From: Citrobacter freundii
GTDB taxonomy: Bacteria > Pseudomonadota > Gammaproteobacteria > Enterobacterales > Enterobacteriaceae
NCBI RefSeq assembly: GCF_029717145.1
Contig: NZ_CP099222.1
Span: 4,464,001-4,528,000, forward strand
DNA length: 64,000 bases
Direction: 5' to 3'
Part shown: piece by piece, positions 9,564 through 19,191 of the stretch
Position numbering within the stretch: the stretch's first letter is position 1
How the letters are laid out: every line of letters begins with the position of its first letter
Notes under the pieces: generated by a model
What the model was told of the DNA's origin: nothing
What the model saw: only the letters and a program-made list of their open reading frames with translations
Database searches by the model: none
Program-made: the position numbers and the translations under genes

Positions 9564-10262
9564 ATGAATAAAATACTGCTAGTTGATGATGACCGAGAGC
9601 TGACATCCCTGTTAAAGGAGCTGCTCGAAATGGAAGGTTTCGATGTGCTGGTTGCCCATGATGGGGAGCAGGCACTGGAGCTTCTGGATGACAGCATCGA
9701 TTTACTTTTGCTCGACGTCATGATGCCGAAGAAAAACGGCATTGATACACTGAAAGCACTTCGCCAGACACACCAGACCCCCGTAATCATGCTGACCGCC
9801 CGCGGCAGCGAACTGGATCGCGTACTCGGCCTTGAGCTGGGCGCGGACGATTATTTACCCAAACCGTTTAACGACCGCGAACTGGTCGCGCGTATCCGCG
9901 CCATTCTGCGCCGCTCCCACTGGAGCGAACAGCAGCAGAACAGCGATAACGGCTCGCCGACGCTGGAAGTGGATGCGTTAAGCCTCAATCCGGGTCGCCA
10001 GGAAGCCAGCTTTGACGGGCAAACCCTGGAGTTAACCGGTACCGAATTCACCCTGCTGTATTTGCTGGCGCAGCATCTCGGCCAGGTGGTTTCTCGTGAA
10101 CATTTAAGCCAGGAAGTGCTGGGCAAACGCCTGACACCGTTCGATCGTGCTATCGACATGCATATCTCGAACCTGCGTCGTAAGCTGCCGGAGCGTAAAG
10201 ACGGGCACCCGTGGTTTAAAACCCTGCGCGGTCGCGGCTATCTGATGGTCTCCGCTTCATGA
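9564..10262 (+). CDS. cpxR: Envelope-stress response regulator CpxR
   Basis: CpxR is the OmpR-type DNA-binding regulator of envelope stress. The 232-residue product has an N-terminal receiver domain with acidic residues in VDDDREL, phospho-acceptor Asp51 in LLLLDVMMP and the conserved lysine of LPKPF, followed by a winged-helix effector domain ending GRGYLMVSAS. The length equals E. coli CpxR. A GGAGGT ribosome site precedes the ATG. Its TGA overlaps the cpxA ATG by four bases, indicating translational coupling. Confidence 0.99.
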   Translation: MNKILLVDDDRELTSLLKELLEMEGFDVLVAHDGEQALELLDDSIDLLLLDVMMPKKNGIDTLKALRQTHQTPVIMLTARGSELDRVLGLELGADDYLPKPFNDRELVARIRAILRRSHWSEQQQNSDNGSPTLEVDALSLNPGRQEASFDGQTLELTGTEFTLLYLLAQHLGQVVSREHLSQEVLGKRLTPFDRAIDMHISNLRRKLPERKDGHPWFKTLRGRGYLMVSAS

Positions 10263-11632
10263 TAGGAAGTTTAACCGCACGCATCTTTGCCATCTTCTGG
10301 TTAACGCTGGCACTGGTGCTGATGCTGGTGCTGATGTTACCCAAGCTCGACTCACGCCAGATGACCGAGCTACTGGATAGCGAACAGCGCCAGGGGTTGA
10401 TGATTGAGCAGCACGTTGAAGCTGAACTGGCGAACGATCCGCCCAACGATTTGATGTGGTGGCGTCGCTTGTTTCGTGCGATAGACAAGTGGGCGCCGCC
10501 GGGACAGCGGTTATTACTTGTTACGACGGAAGGACGCGTGATCGGCGCAGAACGCAACGAAATGCAGATCATTCGTAACTTTATTGGTCAGGCCGATAAC
10601 GCCGATCATCCGCAAAAGAAAAAATACGGTCGTGTTGAAATGGTTGGGCCTTTCTCCGTCAGAGATGGCGAAGATAACTACCAGCTGTACCTCATTCGGC
10701 CTGCCAGCAGTTCACAATCTGACTTCATCAACCTGCTGTTTGACCGACCGCTGTTACTGCTGATCGTGACCATGTTAGTCAGCTCTCCGTTGCTGCTTTG
10801 GCTGGCCTGGAGTCTGGCAAAACCGGCACGTAAGCTAAAAAATGCGGCGGATGAAGTGGCACAGGGCAACCTGCGTCAGCATCCTGAACTGGAAGCCGGT
10901 CCGCAAGAATTCCTGGCGGCAGGTGCCAGCTTTAACCAGATGGTGACGGCGCTGGAACGCATGATGACCTCACAGCAACGCCTGCTGTCGGACATCTCTC
11001 ACGAGTTGAGAACGCCGTTAACGCGTCTGCAATTGGGGACCGCGCTGCTGCGCCGTCGTAGCGGCGAGAGCAAAGAGCTGGAGCGTATTGAAATGGAAGC
11101 GCATCGACTGGACAGCATGATCAACGATCTGCTGGTCATGTCGCGCAATCAGCAGAAAAACGCGCTGGTCAGTGAAACCGTGAAGGCGAATCACCTGTGG
11201 GGTGACGTGCTGGATAACGCCGCCTTTGAAGCCGAGCAGATGGGCAAATCGTTCACAGTTAACTTCCCGCCAGGGCCGTGGCCGCTGTACGGTAACCCGA
11301 ATACGCTGGAAAGTGCGCTGGAGAACATTGTTCGCAACGCCCTGCGCTACTCACACACCAGGATTGAAGTGGGCTTCGCGGTGGATAAAGACGGGATTAC
11401 CATCACCGTGGACGATGATGGTCCGGGCGTGAGCCCCGAAGACAGAGAACAGATTTTCCGTCCGTTCTATCGTACCGATGAAGCGCGCGATCGCGAATCT
11501 GGCGGTACTGGTCTGGGTCTGGCAATTGTTGAAACAGCTATTCAGCAGCATCGTGGCTGGGTCAAGGCCGAAGACAGCCCATTGGGTGGTCTGCGCCTGG
11601 TGCTCTGGCTGCCGCTGTATAAACGTGCGTAA
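10259..11632 (+). CDS. cpxA: Sensor histidine kinase CpxA
   Basis: CpxA senses periplasmic protein misfolding and phosphorylates or dephosphorylates CpxR. The 457-residue product has a first membrane helix at about residues 8-28, a periplasmic sensor, a second helix near 165-185, a HAMP linker, the H-box DISHELRTPL with His248, and an ATPase domain with NALRYS, DDDGPG and GTGLGL boxes. It overlaps cpxR by four bases. A REP unit follows the stop. Confidence 0.99.
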   Translation: MIGSLTARIFAIFWLTLALVLMLVLMLPKLDSRQMTELLDSEQRQGLMIEQHVEAELANDPPNDLMWWRRLFRAIDKWAPPGQRLLLVTTEGRVIGAERNEMQIIRNFIGQADNADHPQKKKYGRVEMVGPFSVRDGEDNYQLYLIRPASSSQSDFINLLFDRPLLLLIVTMLVSSPLLLWLAWSLAKPARKLKNAADEVAQGNLRQHPELEAGPQEFLAAGASFNQMVTALERMMTSQQRLLSDISHELRTPLTRLQLGTALLRRRSGESKELERIEMEAHRLDSMINDLLVMSRNQQKNALVSETVKANHLWGDVLDNAAFEAEQMGKSFTVNFPPGPWPLYGNPNTLESALENIVRNALRYSHTRIEVGFAVDKDGITITVDDDGPGVSPEDREQIFRPFYRTDEARDRESGGTGLGLAIVETAIQQHRGWVKAEDSPLGGLRLVLWLPLYKRA

Positions 11633-11645
11633 TTGTGCCTGTTGC

Positions 11646-11683
11646 GCCGGATGACGATGCTAACGCATCTTATCCGGCCTACA
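11646..11683. repeat. Single REP unit after cpxA
   Basis: GCCGGATGACGATGCTAACG and its partner CTTATCCGGCCTACAG form one imperfect REP palindrome between the convergent cpxA and yiiM genes. No separate strong terminator was seen here. Confidence 0.85.
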
Positions 11684-11698
11684 GGTTCAATAATCGCC

Positions 11699-12373
11699 TT
11701 ATTTTCCCCACAATCTCCGCGAATTATCTTCGATCTTGCCGCTTAAGCGGCGTTTCTGCATGGTTCTGGTCCAGCTCTTTGACAGCCCCGCCGCCGACAG
11801 CAAACGGTGATACTGGTCGTCATCAAACGGCATATGCCAGGCAATGGCGATGGCCTCTTGCACGCTAACGTCACTCACACGAGACGCCAGTACCAGCGGC
11901 GCATCCGCCGATACCATGCCGGGTGCGATAACGCTGCACAACCAGCCGGTCTTGCCCGCATCCTGCATCTGGCTTGCCATGTCGCTAATAGCAAAATGAA
12001 AATTCAGCTTAAAACACGGCGAGCGTGGCTGTGTGACCTGAATCAGCGCCTCACCCCACTGGAAGATATCACCAATAAAAACATTCTCTTCCGTCATGCC
12101 CTGCGTTGACAGGTTCTCGCCAAAAGCGGGCGCAACGAACAACTCTGCCTGTTCAGGAAAAGCCTGTCGCCAGTGTAGGTAGTGTTCACGCGGATAGTGG
12201 CACAGCGCGCGGTCCGGCCCACCGTGAATTTTCGTTTCTGCCTGTTCATCCCCTGCCAACCCTAATTCGGTCAGCATCAGCTCGCCATCGACCTGAACTT
12301 TCGCAATCGCACTGGGGCGGCTTCCCGTGTAATCCCGAATCTTGCCTGCAAATACATCAACCGGATATCGCAT
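11699..12373 (-). CDS. yiiM: MOSC-domain protein YiiM
   Basis: YiiM is a MOSC-domain, molybdenum-cofactor-dependent protein that detoxifies N-hydroxylated base analogues such as 6-hydroxylaminopurine. The 224-residue product matches the E. coli length. It contains the GGPDRALCHYPREHY segment and the conserved cysteine in QPRSPCFKLN that is typical of MOSC folds. The ATG at 12373 matches E. coli and has GGAGAGGG upstream, so I rejected the ten-codon longer frame beginning at 12403. Confidence 0.93.
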   Translation of the reverse strand: MRYPVDVFAGKIRDYTGSRPSAIAKVQVDGELMLTELGLAGDEQAETKIHGGPDRALCHYPREHYLHWRQAFPEQAELFVAPAFGENLSTQGMTEENVFIGDIFQWGEALIQVTQPRSPCFKLNFHFAISDMASQMQDAGKTGWLCSVIAPGMVSADAPLVLASRVSDVSVQEAIAIAWHMPFDDDQYHRLLSAAGLSKSWTRTMQKRRLSGKIEDNSRRLWGK

Positions 12374-12525
12374 CTGTTCCCTCTCCCGATAACTTTTCCC
12401 CATTACACCCTATTTATTCTACCCTATTCGCTCAAAATGAGAGCACGGTTGGTGTGAAACGTAGGGACACATGCTATCAATGTAAGTTGGTTTTGAAACA
12501 ACATTTCAATTAAGGAGTCGACAAC

Positions 12526-13416
12526 GTGACGGGTCAATCGCAATTTGCTGGCGTCTGGTGTCCTTCCATTACGCCAATGGACAATGACGGCAAGATCGAT
12601 TTCAACGGTCTGAGCCAGCATCTCAAACGCCTTACCGAGGCACAGATCGACGTTATTTTGCTGATGGGAAGCATTGGGGAATTTGCCTCCTTTACGCTCG
12701 ACGAAAGGCTGCAGTTGATCCGTGAAGCCCGAGCTATGAGCTCGCTGAAGATGGTCGCCAACGTCTCATCCACCTGCCAGAATGATGTGCTACTGATGGC
12801 GCAGGAAGCGTATCACGCGGGATACGATGCCGTCATGATCCTGCCACCTTACTATTACGGACAAACGGCAACGCAGCTGCTGAGCTACTTCCACCAGTTA
12901 GGGCAACAACTCAGCGGTCAATGGTTTGCCTATAACTTCCCGGCCCGTACCGGCTGTGATTTAACACCTGAGCTGGTTGCTACCCTGGCCGGGGAATTCC
13001 CGAACTTCGCCGGTATCAAAGACACCGTGGACTGCCAGTCCCATACCCGCAGTATGATTCAGACCACCCGCGCTGTACGCAAAGATTTTGCCGTACTCTC
13101 CGGTTACGACGAATATTACATCCCCAACCTTCTGGCAGGCGGCGCGGGGATTATTTCTGGCCTAAATAACGTGATGCCTGAGCTGTTTGTCCACGCACGC
13201 GAGGCGTTTAAACAGGGCGACCTGGCAGCGTTGCGTGATATTCAGGATAAGATTGGCACGTACATGTCCATCTACGCTATTGGCGAGGATTTTGTCACCA
13301 CCATTAAAACCGTGGTGTCGCGTAAGTTTGGCTATTGCACCGGCGTTTCGCGTAATGCAGGTGGGGAGTTAAACGAGGACCAATGCCGAATAATTGATGA
13401 GGTGTTTGGGCGTTAA
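12526..13416 (+). CDS. DapA/NanA-family (class I aldolase) lyase
   Basis: This 296-residue protein belongs to the dihydrodipicolinate synthase / N-acetylneuraminate lyase superfamily. Its family marks are a GSIGEFASFT loop near residue 45 (GxxGE), the catalytic tyrosine in FAYNFPARTG near residue 135, and the Schiff-base lysine in FAGIKDTV near residue 163. Members of this fold cleave or form 2-oxo acids (2-keto-3-deoxy sugar acids, sialic acid, dihydrodipicolinate). The housekeeping dapA and sialic-acid nanA lie elsewhere in such genomes, so this is probably a catabolic aldolase of unknown substrate. It starts with GTG after an AAGGAG site at 12512-12517. It stands alone, where E. coli K-12 has kdgT. 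Confidence 0.85.
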   Translation: MTGQSQFAGVWCPSITPMDNDGKIDFNGLSQHLKRLTEAQIDVILLMGSIGEFASFTLDERLQLIREARAMSSLKMVANVSSTCQNDVLLMAQEAYHAGYDAVMILPPYYYGQTATQLLSYFHQLGQQLSGQWFAYNFPARTGCDLTPELVATLAGEFPNFAGIKDTVDCQSHTRSMIQTTRAVRKDFAVLSGYDEYYIPNLLAGGAGIISGLNNVMPELFVHAREAFKQGDLAALRDIQDKIGTYMSIYAIGEDFVTTIKTVVSRKFGYCTGVSRNAGGELNEDQCRIIDEVFGR

Positions 13417-13418
13417 TA

Positions 13419-13452
13419 TTACCCGGCCCGCATCATGATGTGGGCCGGGTAA
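13419..13452. terminator. 34-bp palindrome between convergent lyase gene and sodA
   Basis: TTACCCGGCCC and its exact complement GGGCCGGGTAA flank a self-complementary CATCATGATG centre. The result is an almost perfect 34-base palindrome three bases after the lyase stop codon. It probably terminates or protects transcripts from both sides. A degenerate REP-like hairpin (ATACAGC/GCTGTAT) follows before sodA. Confidence 0.65.
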
Positions 13453-13504
13453 GTGCATCAGGCAATACAGCGTTACCGCTCTACGCCATCAGGCTGTATG
13501 GGGC

Positions 13505-14125
13505 TTATTTTTTCGCCGCGAAACGCGCCGCAGCTTCGTCCCAGTTCACCACGTCCCAGAACGCTTTGATGTAGTCCGGGCGACGGTTCTGGAATTTCAG
13601 GTAGTAAGCGTGTTCCCAAACGTCCAGGCCCACGATCGGGAAGCCGGAAGCGCCAGAGATAGCCTCACCCATCAGCGGGGAATCCTGGTTGGCAGTAGAA
13701 ACCACAGCCAGTTTGTCACCTTTCAGTACCAGCCATGCCCAGCCAGAACCGAAACGAGTTGCCGCTGCTTTTTCAAATTCAGCTTTGAAGTTATCAACAG
13801 AGCCAAAGTCGCGTTCGATAGCCGCTTTCAGGTCACCCTGCAGCGTAGTACCGGTTTTCAGACCTTTCCAGAACAGGCTGTGGTTAGCGTGGCCGCCTGC
13901 GTTGTTACGCAGTACGGTTTTCTTATCCGCTGGCAGCTGATCCAGTTTAGTGATCAGCTCTTCAACAGGCAGGCTAGCGAATTCAGGCAGGCTTTCCAGC
14001 GCAGCGTTCGCGTTGTTTACATAGGCCTGGTGGTGCTTGGTATGGTGGATTTCCATCGTCTGCTTATCAAAGTGCGGTTCAAGGGCATCATAAGCGTACG
14101 GCAGGGATGGCAGTGTATAACTCAT
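13505..14125 (-). CDS. sodA: Manganese superoxide dismutase
   Basis: SodA dismutates superoxide in the cytoplasm. The 206-residue product begins [10 protein letters not shown] as in E. coli. Its metal ligands are visible: His27 (in EIHHTKHH), His82 (in HANHSLFW), Asp168 and His172 (in DVWEHAYY). The ATG at 14125 has a GGAG site; an upstream in-frame ATA-type codon was ignored. A Fur box lies in the promoter region. Confidence 0.99.
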   Translation of the reverse strand: MSYTLPSLPYAYDALEPHFDKQTMEIHHTKHHQAYVNNANAALESLPEFASLPVEELITKLDQLPADKKTVLRNNAGGHANHSLFWKGLKTGTTLQGDLKAAIERDFGSVDNFKAEFEKAAATRFGSGWAWLVLKGDKLAVVSTANQDSPLMGEAISGASGFPIVGLDVWEHAYYLKFQNRRPDYIKAFWDVVNWDEAAARFAAKK

Positions 14126-14198
14126 AATCATCTCCAGTATTGTCGGGCGGCCAGTGTTAACGCCGCGTAAGCAGTTGAGTCATTATAGTTAATTAAAT

Positions 14199-14217
14199 GA
14201 TATTGAAAATGATTATC
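14199..14217 (-). promoter_or_regulatory. Fur box upstream of sodA
   Basis: The minus strand reads GATAATCATTTTCAATATC, close to the 19-base Fur consensus, 74-92 bases before the sodA start. Fur repression of sodA is established in E. coli. Confidence 0.8.
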
Positions 14218-14380
14218 AATGCCGTACTTTTTACAGGGCTATTGCAAGATGAAAATGTGAGCGCCACCGGGATAATCAGGCGAATTTTGCCAACCTGCGT
14301 AGGAAACAGGCAGCGACATAAAGGACATGGGAGACAAAGCACGAGATAGTCTGCGGATTATCTCACAAGGAAATATTGCT

Positions 14381-15802
14381 ATGTCTGTCAACATCGCCCT
14401 TTTCGGAATCGGCCTCGACACATACTGGCCCCAGTTTACTGGCCTGGAGTCACGCTTGCAGGGTTACCTGCAAACGATTGATGAGCGTCTGACGGCGCAA
14501 CAGGCCACCGTCATTAATGGCGGCCTGATTGATAACGTCGATAAAGCCGATGATCTTATCAGGCGATTACAACAGCAGCCGGTCGATGCGGTCTGTCTTT
14601 ACATTAGCACCTACGCACTCAGCGCAACGGTTCTACCCCTTGTACAGAGTATCAATAAGCCAGTTATTATTATGGCCCTACAGCCGGAGCCTGGTCTGCC
14701 CTATTCGGCAATCCGCCAAATTCCCGATCGGGGCGGACGTACTGGAGAGTGGCTGGCGCACTGCCAGGCCTGCAGCGCGCCCGAACTGGCAAACGTATTT
14801 AATCGTGCGAATATCCGCTTTCAGTTGATTGTTGGTGCGTTACAGGGCGATGAGTACGTCTGGCAACAAATGGCACAGTGGTTACAGGCCCTTAATGCCC
14901 GCCAAATGCTGGCAAACTGTCAGGTCGGCGTACTCGGACACTATTATGACGGCATGGTGGACGTTTACAGCAATATGACGAACCTGTCCGCCAAATTGGG
15001 CGTACGCTTTAAGCCACTGGAAATGTGTGAGCTGGCGGAATACCGCGAGCAGGTCAGCGAGACAGATCTCAGCGTCAAACAACAGGAAATGTACCGTGTG
15101 CTTCAGCTGGATCCGACATGCGAACCGGCAGAGCTTGATCGCGCCCTCACCACCGCCTGCGCCATGGATAAACTGATTGCCCAGAACACACTCGGTGCAC
15201 TGGCCTACTACTACGAAGGTAGAAATGGCAATGCTTACGAGAACATCATCACATCAATCATTCTTGGCAACACACTACTCACCCACCGTGGTATTCCCGT
15301 GGCAGGTGAATATGAAATCAAAAATGTACTGGCGATGAAAATTCAGCAGCTTCTGGGGGCGGGTGGTTCATTCTCTGAGCCATATGGAATTGAATTTATT
15401 GATGATGTTGTATTGTGGGGACATGATGGCCCGGCGCACCCGCAGATGGCCGATGGTCCGGTGCGTCTGGTTCCGCTGCCGGTTTATCATGGTAAACCGG
15501 GTAAAGGTGTGTCTATCCAGATGACCGTGAAACCGGGCCCGGTAACCTTTCTTTCGGTCATTGAAGATGCCGAAAACGGGGTGCGTTTGCAGTATGCCGA
15601 AGGGGAAGCAGTGGCAGGTGAAGTCCTGGATATCGGCAATACCAACAGCCGCTATCGCTTCCCGTTATCGGCTCGCGATTTCACCACAAAATGGTGCATG
15701 GGCGGTCCAGCCCATCATTGCAGCATTGGCCTTGGTCATCATGGTGAGGTACTGGAAAAACTCGCCTGGCTACTGGGTATTCAGACGGTAAAAATCTGCT
15801 AA
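14381..15802 (+). CDS. L-arabinose/L-fucose isomerase-family protein
   Basis: This 473-residue protein resembles AraA/FucI-type metal-dependent aldose-ketose isomerases. By eye, the C-terminal half keeps counterparts of the AraA metal ligands: Glu in AGEYEIK, Glu in GSFSEPYG, His in LWGHDGPAH and His in GGPAHHCS. It is therefore likely active. The substrate is unknown: it is not the housekeeping AraA, and it lies immediately upstream of rhaT in the same direction, so a rhamnose-related or RhaT-transported sugar is a reasonable guess. I set the start at 14381 (MSVNIALFG) with AAGGA upstream; the frame stays open for 18 more codons. The equivalent position in E. coli K-12 has no such gene. Confidence 0.82.
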   Translation: MSVNIALFGIGLDTYWPQFTGLESRLQGYLQTIDERLTAQQATVINGGLIDNVDKADDLIRRLQQQPVDAVCLYISTYALSATVLPLVQSINKPVIIMALQPEPGLPYSAIRQIPDRGGRTGEWLAHCQACSAPELANVFNRANIRFQLIVGALQGDEYVWQQMAQWLQALNARQMLANCQVGVLGHYYDGMVDVYSNMTNLSAKLGVRFKPLEMCELAEYREQVSETDLSVKQQEMYRVLQLDPTCEPAELDRALTTACAMDKLIAQNTLGALAYYYEGRNGNAYENIITSIILGNTLLTHRGIPVAGEYEIKNVLAMKIQQLLGAGGSFSEPYGIEFIDDVVLWGHDGPAHPQMADGPVRLVPLPVYHGKPGKGVSIQMTVKPGPVTFLSVIEDAENGVRLQYAEGEAVAGEVLDIGNTNSRYRFPLSARDFTTKWCMGGPAHHCSIGLGHHGEVLEKLAWLLGIQTVKIC

Positions 15803-16004
15803 CCCTTAATATTATCGCCCTTCTCAAAAAAGAGGGGCGGATCAGCATTTGTGATCAACATCCTTTTCATCCCCTGAATTTTGCCAGCATTGCCCATCCT
15901 ACGGCAGCATGCTGAAGGTTAATTCATTGCTCACTCTTTAGACTTTTGAATATCAAAACGGGTGATTTTCATCCAGCCAGAACGACAATTTAAAAGGAAC
16001 CAGA

Positions 16005-17039
16005 ATGGGTAACGCAATTACGATGGGGATATTATGGCATCTTATCGGTGCCGCTAGTGCCGCTTGTTTTTATGCCCCTTTTAAAAAGGTACAACACTGG
16101 TCCTGGGAGACTATGTGGTCCATAGGCGGTTTTGTTTCATGGTTGATCCTGCCCTGGCTCGTCAGCGCAATCCTGCTGCCAGACTTCTGGGCCTATTACA
16201 GTTCATTCAGCGCATCCACACTACTGCCGGTATTTTTATTCGGCGCAATGTGGGGGATCGGTAATATCAACTATGGTCTGACCATGCGCTATCTCGGCAT
16301 GTCGATGGGGATCGGCATCGCTATCGGCATTACGCTGATTGTTGGCACCTTAATGACACCAATCATTGCCGGTAAATTTGACGTGCTCATCGGCACGCCG
16401 GGTGGGCGTATGACCCTGCTTGGTGTGCTGGTCGCGCTGATCGGCGTGGCGATAGTCACTCGAGCAGGACAGTTAAAAGAACGCAAGATGGGTATCAAAG
16501 CCGAAGAGTTCAACCTGAAAAAAGGTCTAATACTGGCGGTGATGTGCGGCTTTTTCTCCGCAGGGATGTCCTTTGCCATGGATGCGGCTAAACCGATGCA
16601 CGAAGCCGCCGCTGCGCTCGGTATCGATCCTTTGTATGTCGCTCTGCCAAGCTACGTAGTCATTATGGGCGGCGGTGCGGTGATCAACCTGGGATTCTGC
16701 TTCATTCGTCTGGCAAAAATGAAGAACCTGTCGGTAAAAGCCGACTTCTCGTTAGCAAAACCACTTATTATCAGCAACATCCTGTTCTCGGCCCTTGCCG
16801 GTCTGATGTGGTATCTCCAGTTCTTCTTTTACGCCTGGGGCCATGCCAAAATTCCAGCGCAGTATGACTACATGAGCTGGATGCTGCACATGAGTTTCTA
16901 CGTCCTGTGCGGCGGTATCGTCGGCCTGATCATGAAAGAGTGGAGCAATGCGGGAAAACGCCCTGTCAGCGTGCTGAGCCTCGGCTGCGTGGTGATTATC
17001 CTTGCCGCAAACATTGTCGGTCTGGGAATGGCCAGCTAG
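16005..17039 (+). CDS. rhaT: L-rhamnose-proton symporter
   Basis: RhaT imports L-rhamnose (and some related sugars) with protons across the inner membrane. The 344-residue product has ten predicted membrane segments and matches the RhaT family from its [21 protein letters not shown]-terminus on. AAGGAACC precedes the ATG. A candidate CRP half-site (TGTGATCAACATC) lies at 15850-15862. The gene converges on rhaR, and both genes use the same CTAG tetramer (17036-17039) for their TAG stops. Confidence 0.98.
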   Translation: MGNAITMGILWHLIGAASAACFYAPFKKVQHWSWETMWSIGGFVSWLILPWLVSAILLPDFWAYYSSFSASTLLPVFLFGAMWGIGNINYGLTMRYLGMSMGIGIAIGITLIVGTLMTPIIAGKFDVLIGTPGGRMTLLGVLVALIGVAIVTRAGQLKERKMGIKAEEFNLKKGLILAVMCGFFSAGMSFAMDAAKPMHEAAAALGIDPLYVALPSYVVIMGGGAVINLGFCFIRLAKMKNLSVKADFSLAKPLIISNILFSALAGLMWYLQFFFYAWGHAKIPAQYDYMSWMLHMSFYVLCGGIVGLIMKEWSNAGKRPVSVLSLGCVVIILAANIVGLGMAS

Positions 17040-17887
17040 TCCTGCGGATTACTGAGATGACGCCACTGGCTCGGCGTCATCCCGGTTTCTCGCGTAAACA
17101 CCACCGAAAAGTAGTTACTGTCCTCAAAGCCACAACGCATAGAAATCTCACCAATCATCAACTTGCTATGTTGCAGCAAATACTGAGCGTGGCAGACCCG
17201 CACCTGTCGAAGATACTGGTTGATGGTCATTCCAGTCTGGCTGCGAAACTGCTGACGCAGTACGCGCTCGCTGCACTGCTCCCGTTGACAGAATTTATCC
17301 AGTTCAAAGGTATGCTCATGGCTGCCGGCCAGCGCAGTGATCAGCTTATCCAGCAGTGTCTCACTGGTGGTGGCCGGGAGCCTATCCGTGGCATAACGAT
17401 GCCGCTTGAGAAGCGTCACCAACTGTCCGAACAACAGCTCCGCCATATCATTACATAACGGATCGCGCTGCTGGCTTTCGTGTTCCAGTTGGCTAATCAC
17501 CTGTCGAGCCTGAGCCATACCGGCACTGCCCAGCCGCCAGTGGGGCTGGCACGGCGTGCCGTTGTTAAAACCGGGGATCACATCTTCCCATCCCAGATTC
17601 AGCGTCAACCGCTCAGGGCAGTAGATAATATTCTGCAGGACGAGGTCGTTAACAGAGGTGTACGAGTGTTTGTCTGCGGCGCGAATGTAAAACAGATCGC
17701 CACGGGTTATTCGATACGGCCGATCGTTGAGAACATGCAGACCATTGCCACGCCAGACCATCACCAGCTCACAAAACTCATGAGTATGTTCGGCAAACAC
17801 ATCCTGCGGATAGCGATCGGCGACGGCGACGGCCTGCTGTTCGCTCGCAAAAAAGTCTGATTTCAGAAGGACTAGCTGATTCGCCAC
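17036..17887 (-). CDS. rhaR: AraC-family activator RhaR
   Basis: RhaR senses L-rhamnose and activates the rhaSR operon. The 283-residue product has an N-terminal cupin sensor domain ([18 protein letters not shown]) and a C-terminal pair of helix-turn-helix motifs ending [19 protein letters not shown], typical of AraC proteins. Two consecutive GTG codons could start it. I chose 17887 because it aligns with the E. coli start and leaves seven bases to the GAGG site; the 17890 GTG leaves only four. It lies downstream of rhaS, separated by 152 bases with a BIME. Confidence 0.95.
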   Translation of the reverse strand: MANQLVLLKSDFFASEQQAVAVADRYPQDVFAEHTHEFCELVMVWRGNGLHVLNDRPYRITRGDLFYIRAADKHSYTSVNDLVLQNIIYCPERLTLNLGWEDVIPGFNNGTPCQPHWRLGSAGMAQARQVISQLEHESQQRDPLCNDMAELLFGQLVTLLKRHRYATDRLPATTSETLLDKLITALAGSHEHTFELDKFCQREQCSERVLRQQFRSQTGMTINQYLRQVRVCHAQYLLQHSKLMIGEISMRCGFEDSNYFSVVFTRETGMTPSQWRHLSNPQD

Positions 17888-17910
17888 CACATCACCTCAA
17901 CCTGAACGCT

Positions 17911-17984
17911 TGCCGGATGCGCTGCGCTTATTCGGCCTACAGGGCATTCATGTAGGCCGGACAAGGCGCAGCCGCCATCCGGCA
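17911..17984. repeat. BIME between rhaS and rhaR
   Basis: Two opposed REP units (TGCCGGATGCGCTGCGC and TGTAGGCCGGACAAGGCGC) fill the gap between rhaS and rhaR. It could lower rhaR expression relative to rhaS or stabilise the rhaS mRNA. Confidence 0.9.
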
Positions 17985-18039
17985 TTAAAGGGTATGATTA
18001 TCAGCAAACGGACGGTAAAAAACGTTGATAGCTTTCGCG

Positions 18040-18888
18040 TTACTGGAGGCTGCTTCCGGCCATGACGTCGCGGCCCTGGCGAATATCGCGCGGTGACCAG
18101 TTAAACTCCCGGCGAAATAGCGTCGAAAAGTGGTTACTGTCGCCAAAACCGCAGCGATAAGCGATGTCCGTAACACTGTCATCGCTATGGCGCAATAAGT
18201 GCCGTGCTTTGATTAGCCGCAGGCGATTGAGATAGCGCTGCGGCGTCAGCCCGGTTTGCTGTTTGAGCTGACGGTGCAAAGTGCGTAAAGAGAGCGAAAA
18301 CTGCTCAGCCACCGCATCCCAGCAGACTTCGTCGGCAAAATTATCTTCCAGCCACGCCATCAGCCGGTTTAGTCGCGCATCGTTATCCGCTGCCGCTTCC
18401 ATCAGACTACTTTTGCGTAGCAGCACCAGCAGTTGCATAAACAGGATCTCGCGATTGGCCGCCGTCGGCGTATCCATCTCCTCACCAAGATGCTCTATTT
18501 GCCCCACCAAGTGACGGACCTGCTGCAGTACGCCCTGATTCACGCGCCAGTGGGACGGATACTGACCGTTCTGCTCCTGAGGTAACAACTGGTTTAACCC
18601 GGCCAGAAACTGAAACGCATCAGGGGAACGATACAGTACATTTGTCAGGCACAGGTTGTCAGTATGTTCATATAAGTGTCTGTCATGATCGCGGACAAAA
18701 CAGACCGTCCCGCCGCTAATGGTGTAGGGCTGTCCATTGAAAACGTGAATACCTGTTCCATGCTCAACTATCACAATTTCATGAAAATCATGATGATGCT
18801 CGGGAAAAGCAGTCTGGGGCAGTCGCGGTTCGATCGCCACAGGCGCTTTACCTGTCGGAAAAAAATCCACGCAATGCAGTACGGTCAT
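18040..18888 (-). CDS. rhaS: AraC-family activator RhaS
   Basis: RhaS binds L-rhamnose and activates rhaBAD and rhaT. The 282-residue product has the cupin domain ([17 protein letters not shown]) and the double HTH ending [20 protein letters not shown] set the start at 18888 ([10 protein letters not shown]) with AAGGA upstream; the longer frame from 18909 lacks a matching E. coli start. The C-terminal tail is a few residues longer than I recall for E. coli RhaS (278). It is divergent from rhaB, with shared control sites between. Confidence 0.97.
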   Translation of the reverse strand: MTVLHCVDFFPTGKAPVAIEPRLPQTAFPEHHHDFHEIVIVEHGTGIHVFNGQPYTISGGTVCFVRDHDRHLYEHTDNLCLTNVLYRSPDAFQFLAGLNQLLPQEQNGQYPSHWRVNQGVLQQVRHLVGQIEHLGEEMDTPTAANREILFMQLLVLLRKSSLMEAAADNDARLNRLMAWLEDNFADEVCWDAVAEQFSLSLRTLHRQLKQQTGLTPQRYLNRLRLIKARHLLRHSDDSVTDIAYRCGFGDSNHFSTLFRREFNWSPRDIRQGRDVMAGSSLQ

Positions 18889-19066
18889 GATGACTTCCTT
18901 CCAGATCAAATGAACATGGCTGCATAGTAATTAAGGGTTATGACCCTCACCTTAAATTTTTGACGCCAAAGTGCGTAAACACGGTTAATTCTTCAAGAAA
19001 CGACAGGAAAGATCGGGAAATGCGGAAGGGGTCACATCAGACAAAATCCCGCCCATTACACGAAAC

Positions 19067-19156
19067 TGTGAACAGCATCACGTTCACCTTTGCCATGCTG
19101 CCAGCGGCTTATTGTGACTGTCACTAACAAGAAGGTACGCCGTTCCAGGGGTTCTT
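19067..19156 (+). promoter_or_regulatory. rhaBAD promoter: CRP site and RhaS half-sites
   Basis: In the 303-base gap between rhaS and rhaB, TGTGA-ACAGCA-TCACG (19067-19082) is a good CRP site. Segments 19086-19102 and 19117-19135 (the latter ACTGTCACTAACAAGAAGG) line up with the E. coli RhaS half-sites as I remember them. TTAGACT near 19154 fits the -10. The 18889-19066 part should contain the rhaSR promoter with its RhaR sites; I could not delimit them. Confidence 0.7.
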
Positions 19157-19191
19157 AGACTGAGTGCAATAAAACTCAGAAGGACCTCGCT

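Noticed and set aside
15818-15842. Hairpin after the isomerase gene as an intrinsic terminator
   Set aside because: The CGCCC/GGGCG stem has mismatches and no T tract, so read-through into rhaT is equally likely. I did not list it as a terminator.
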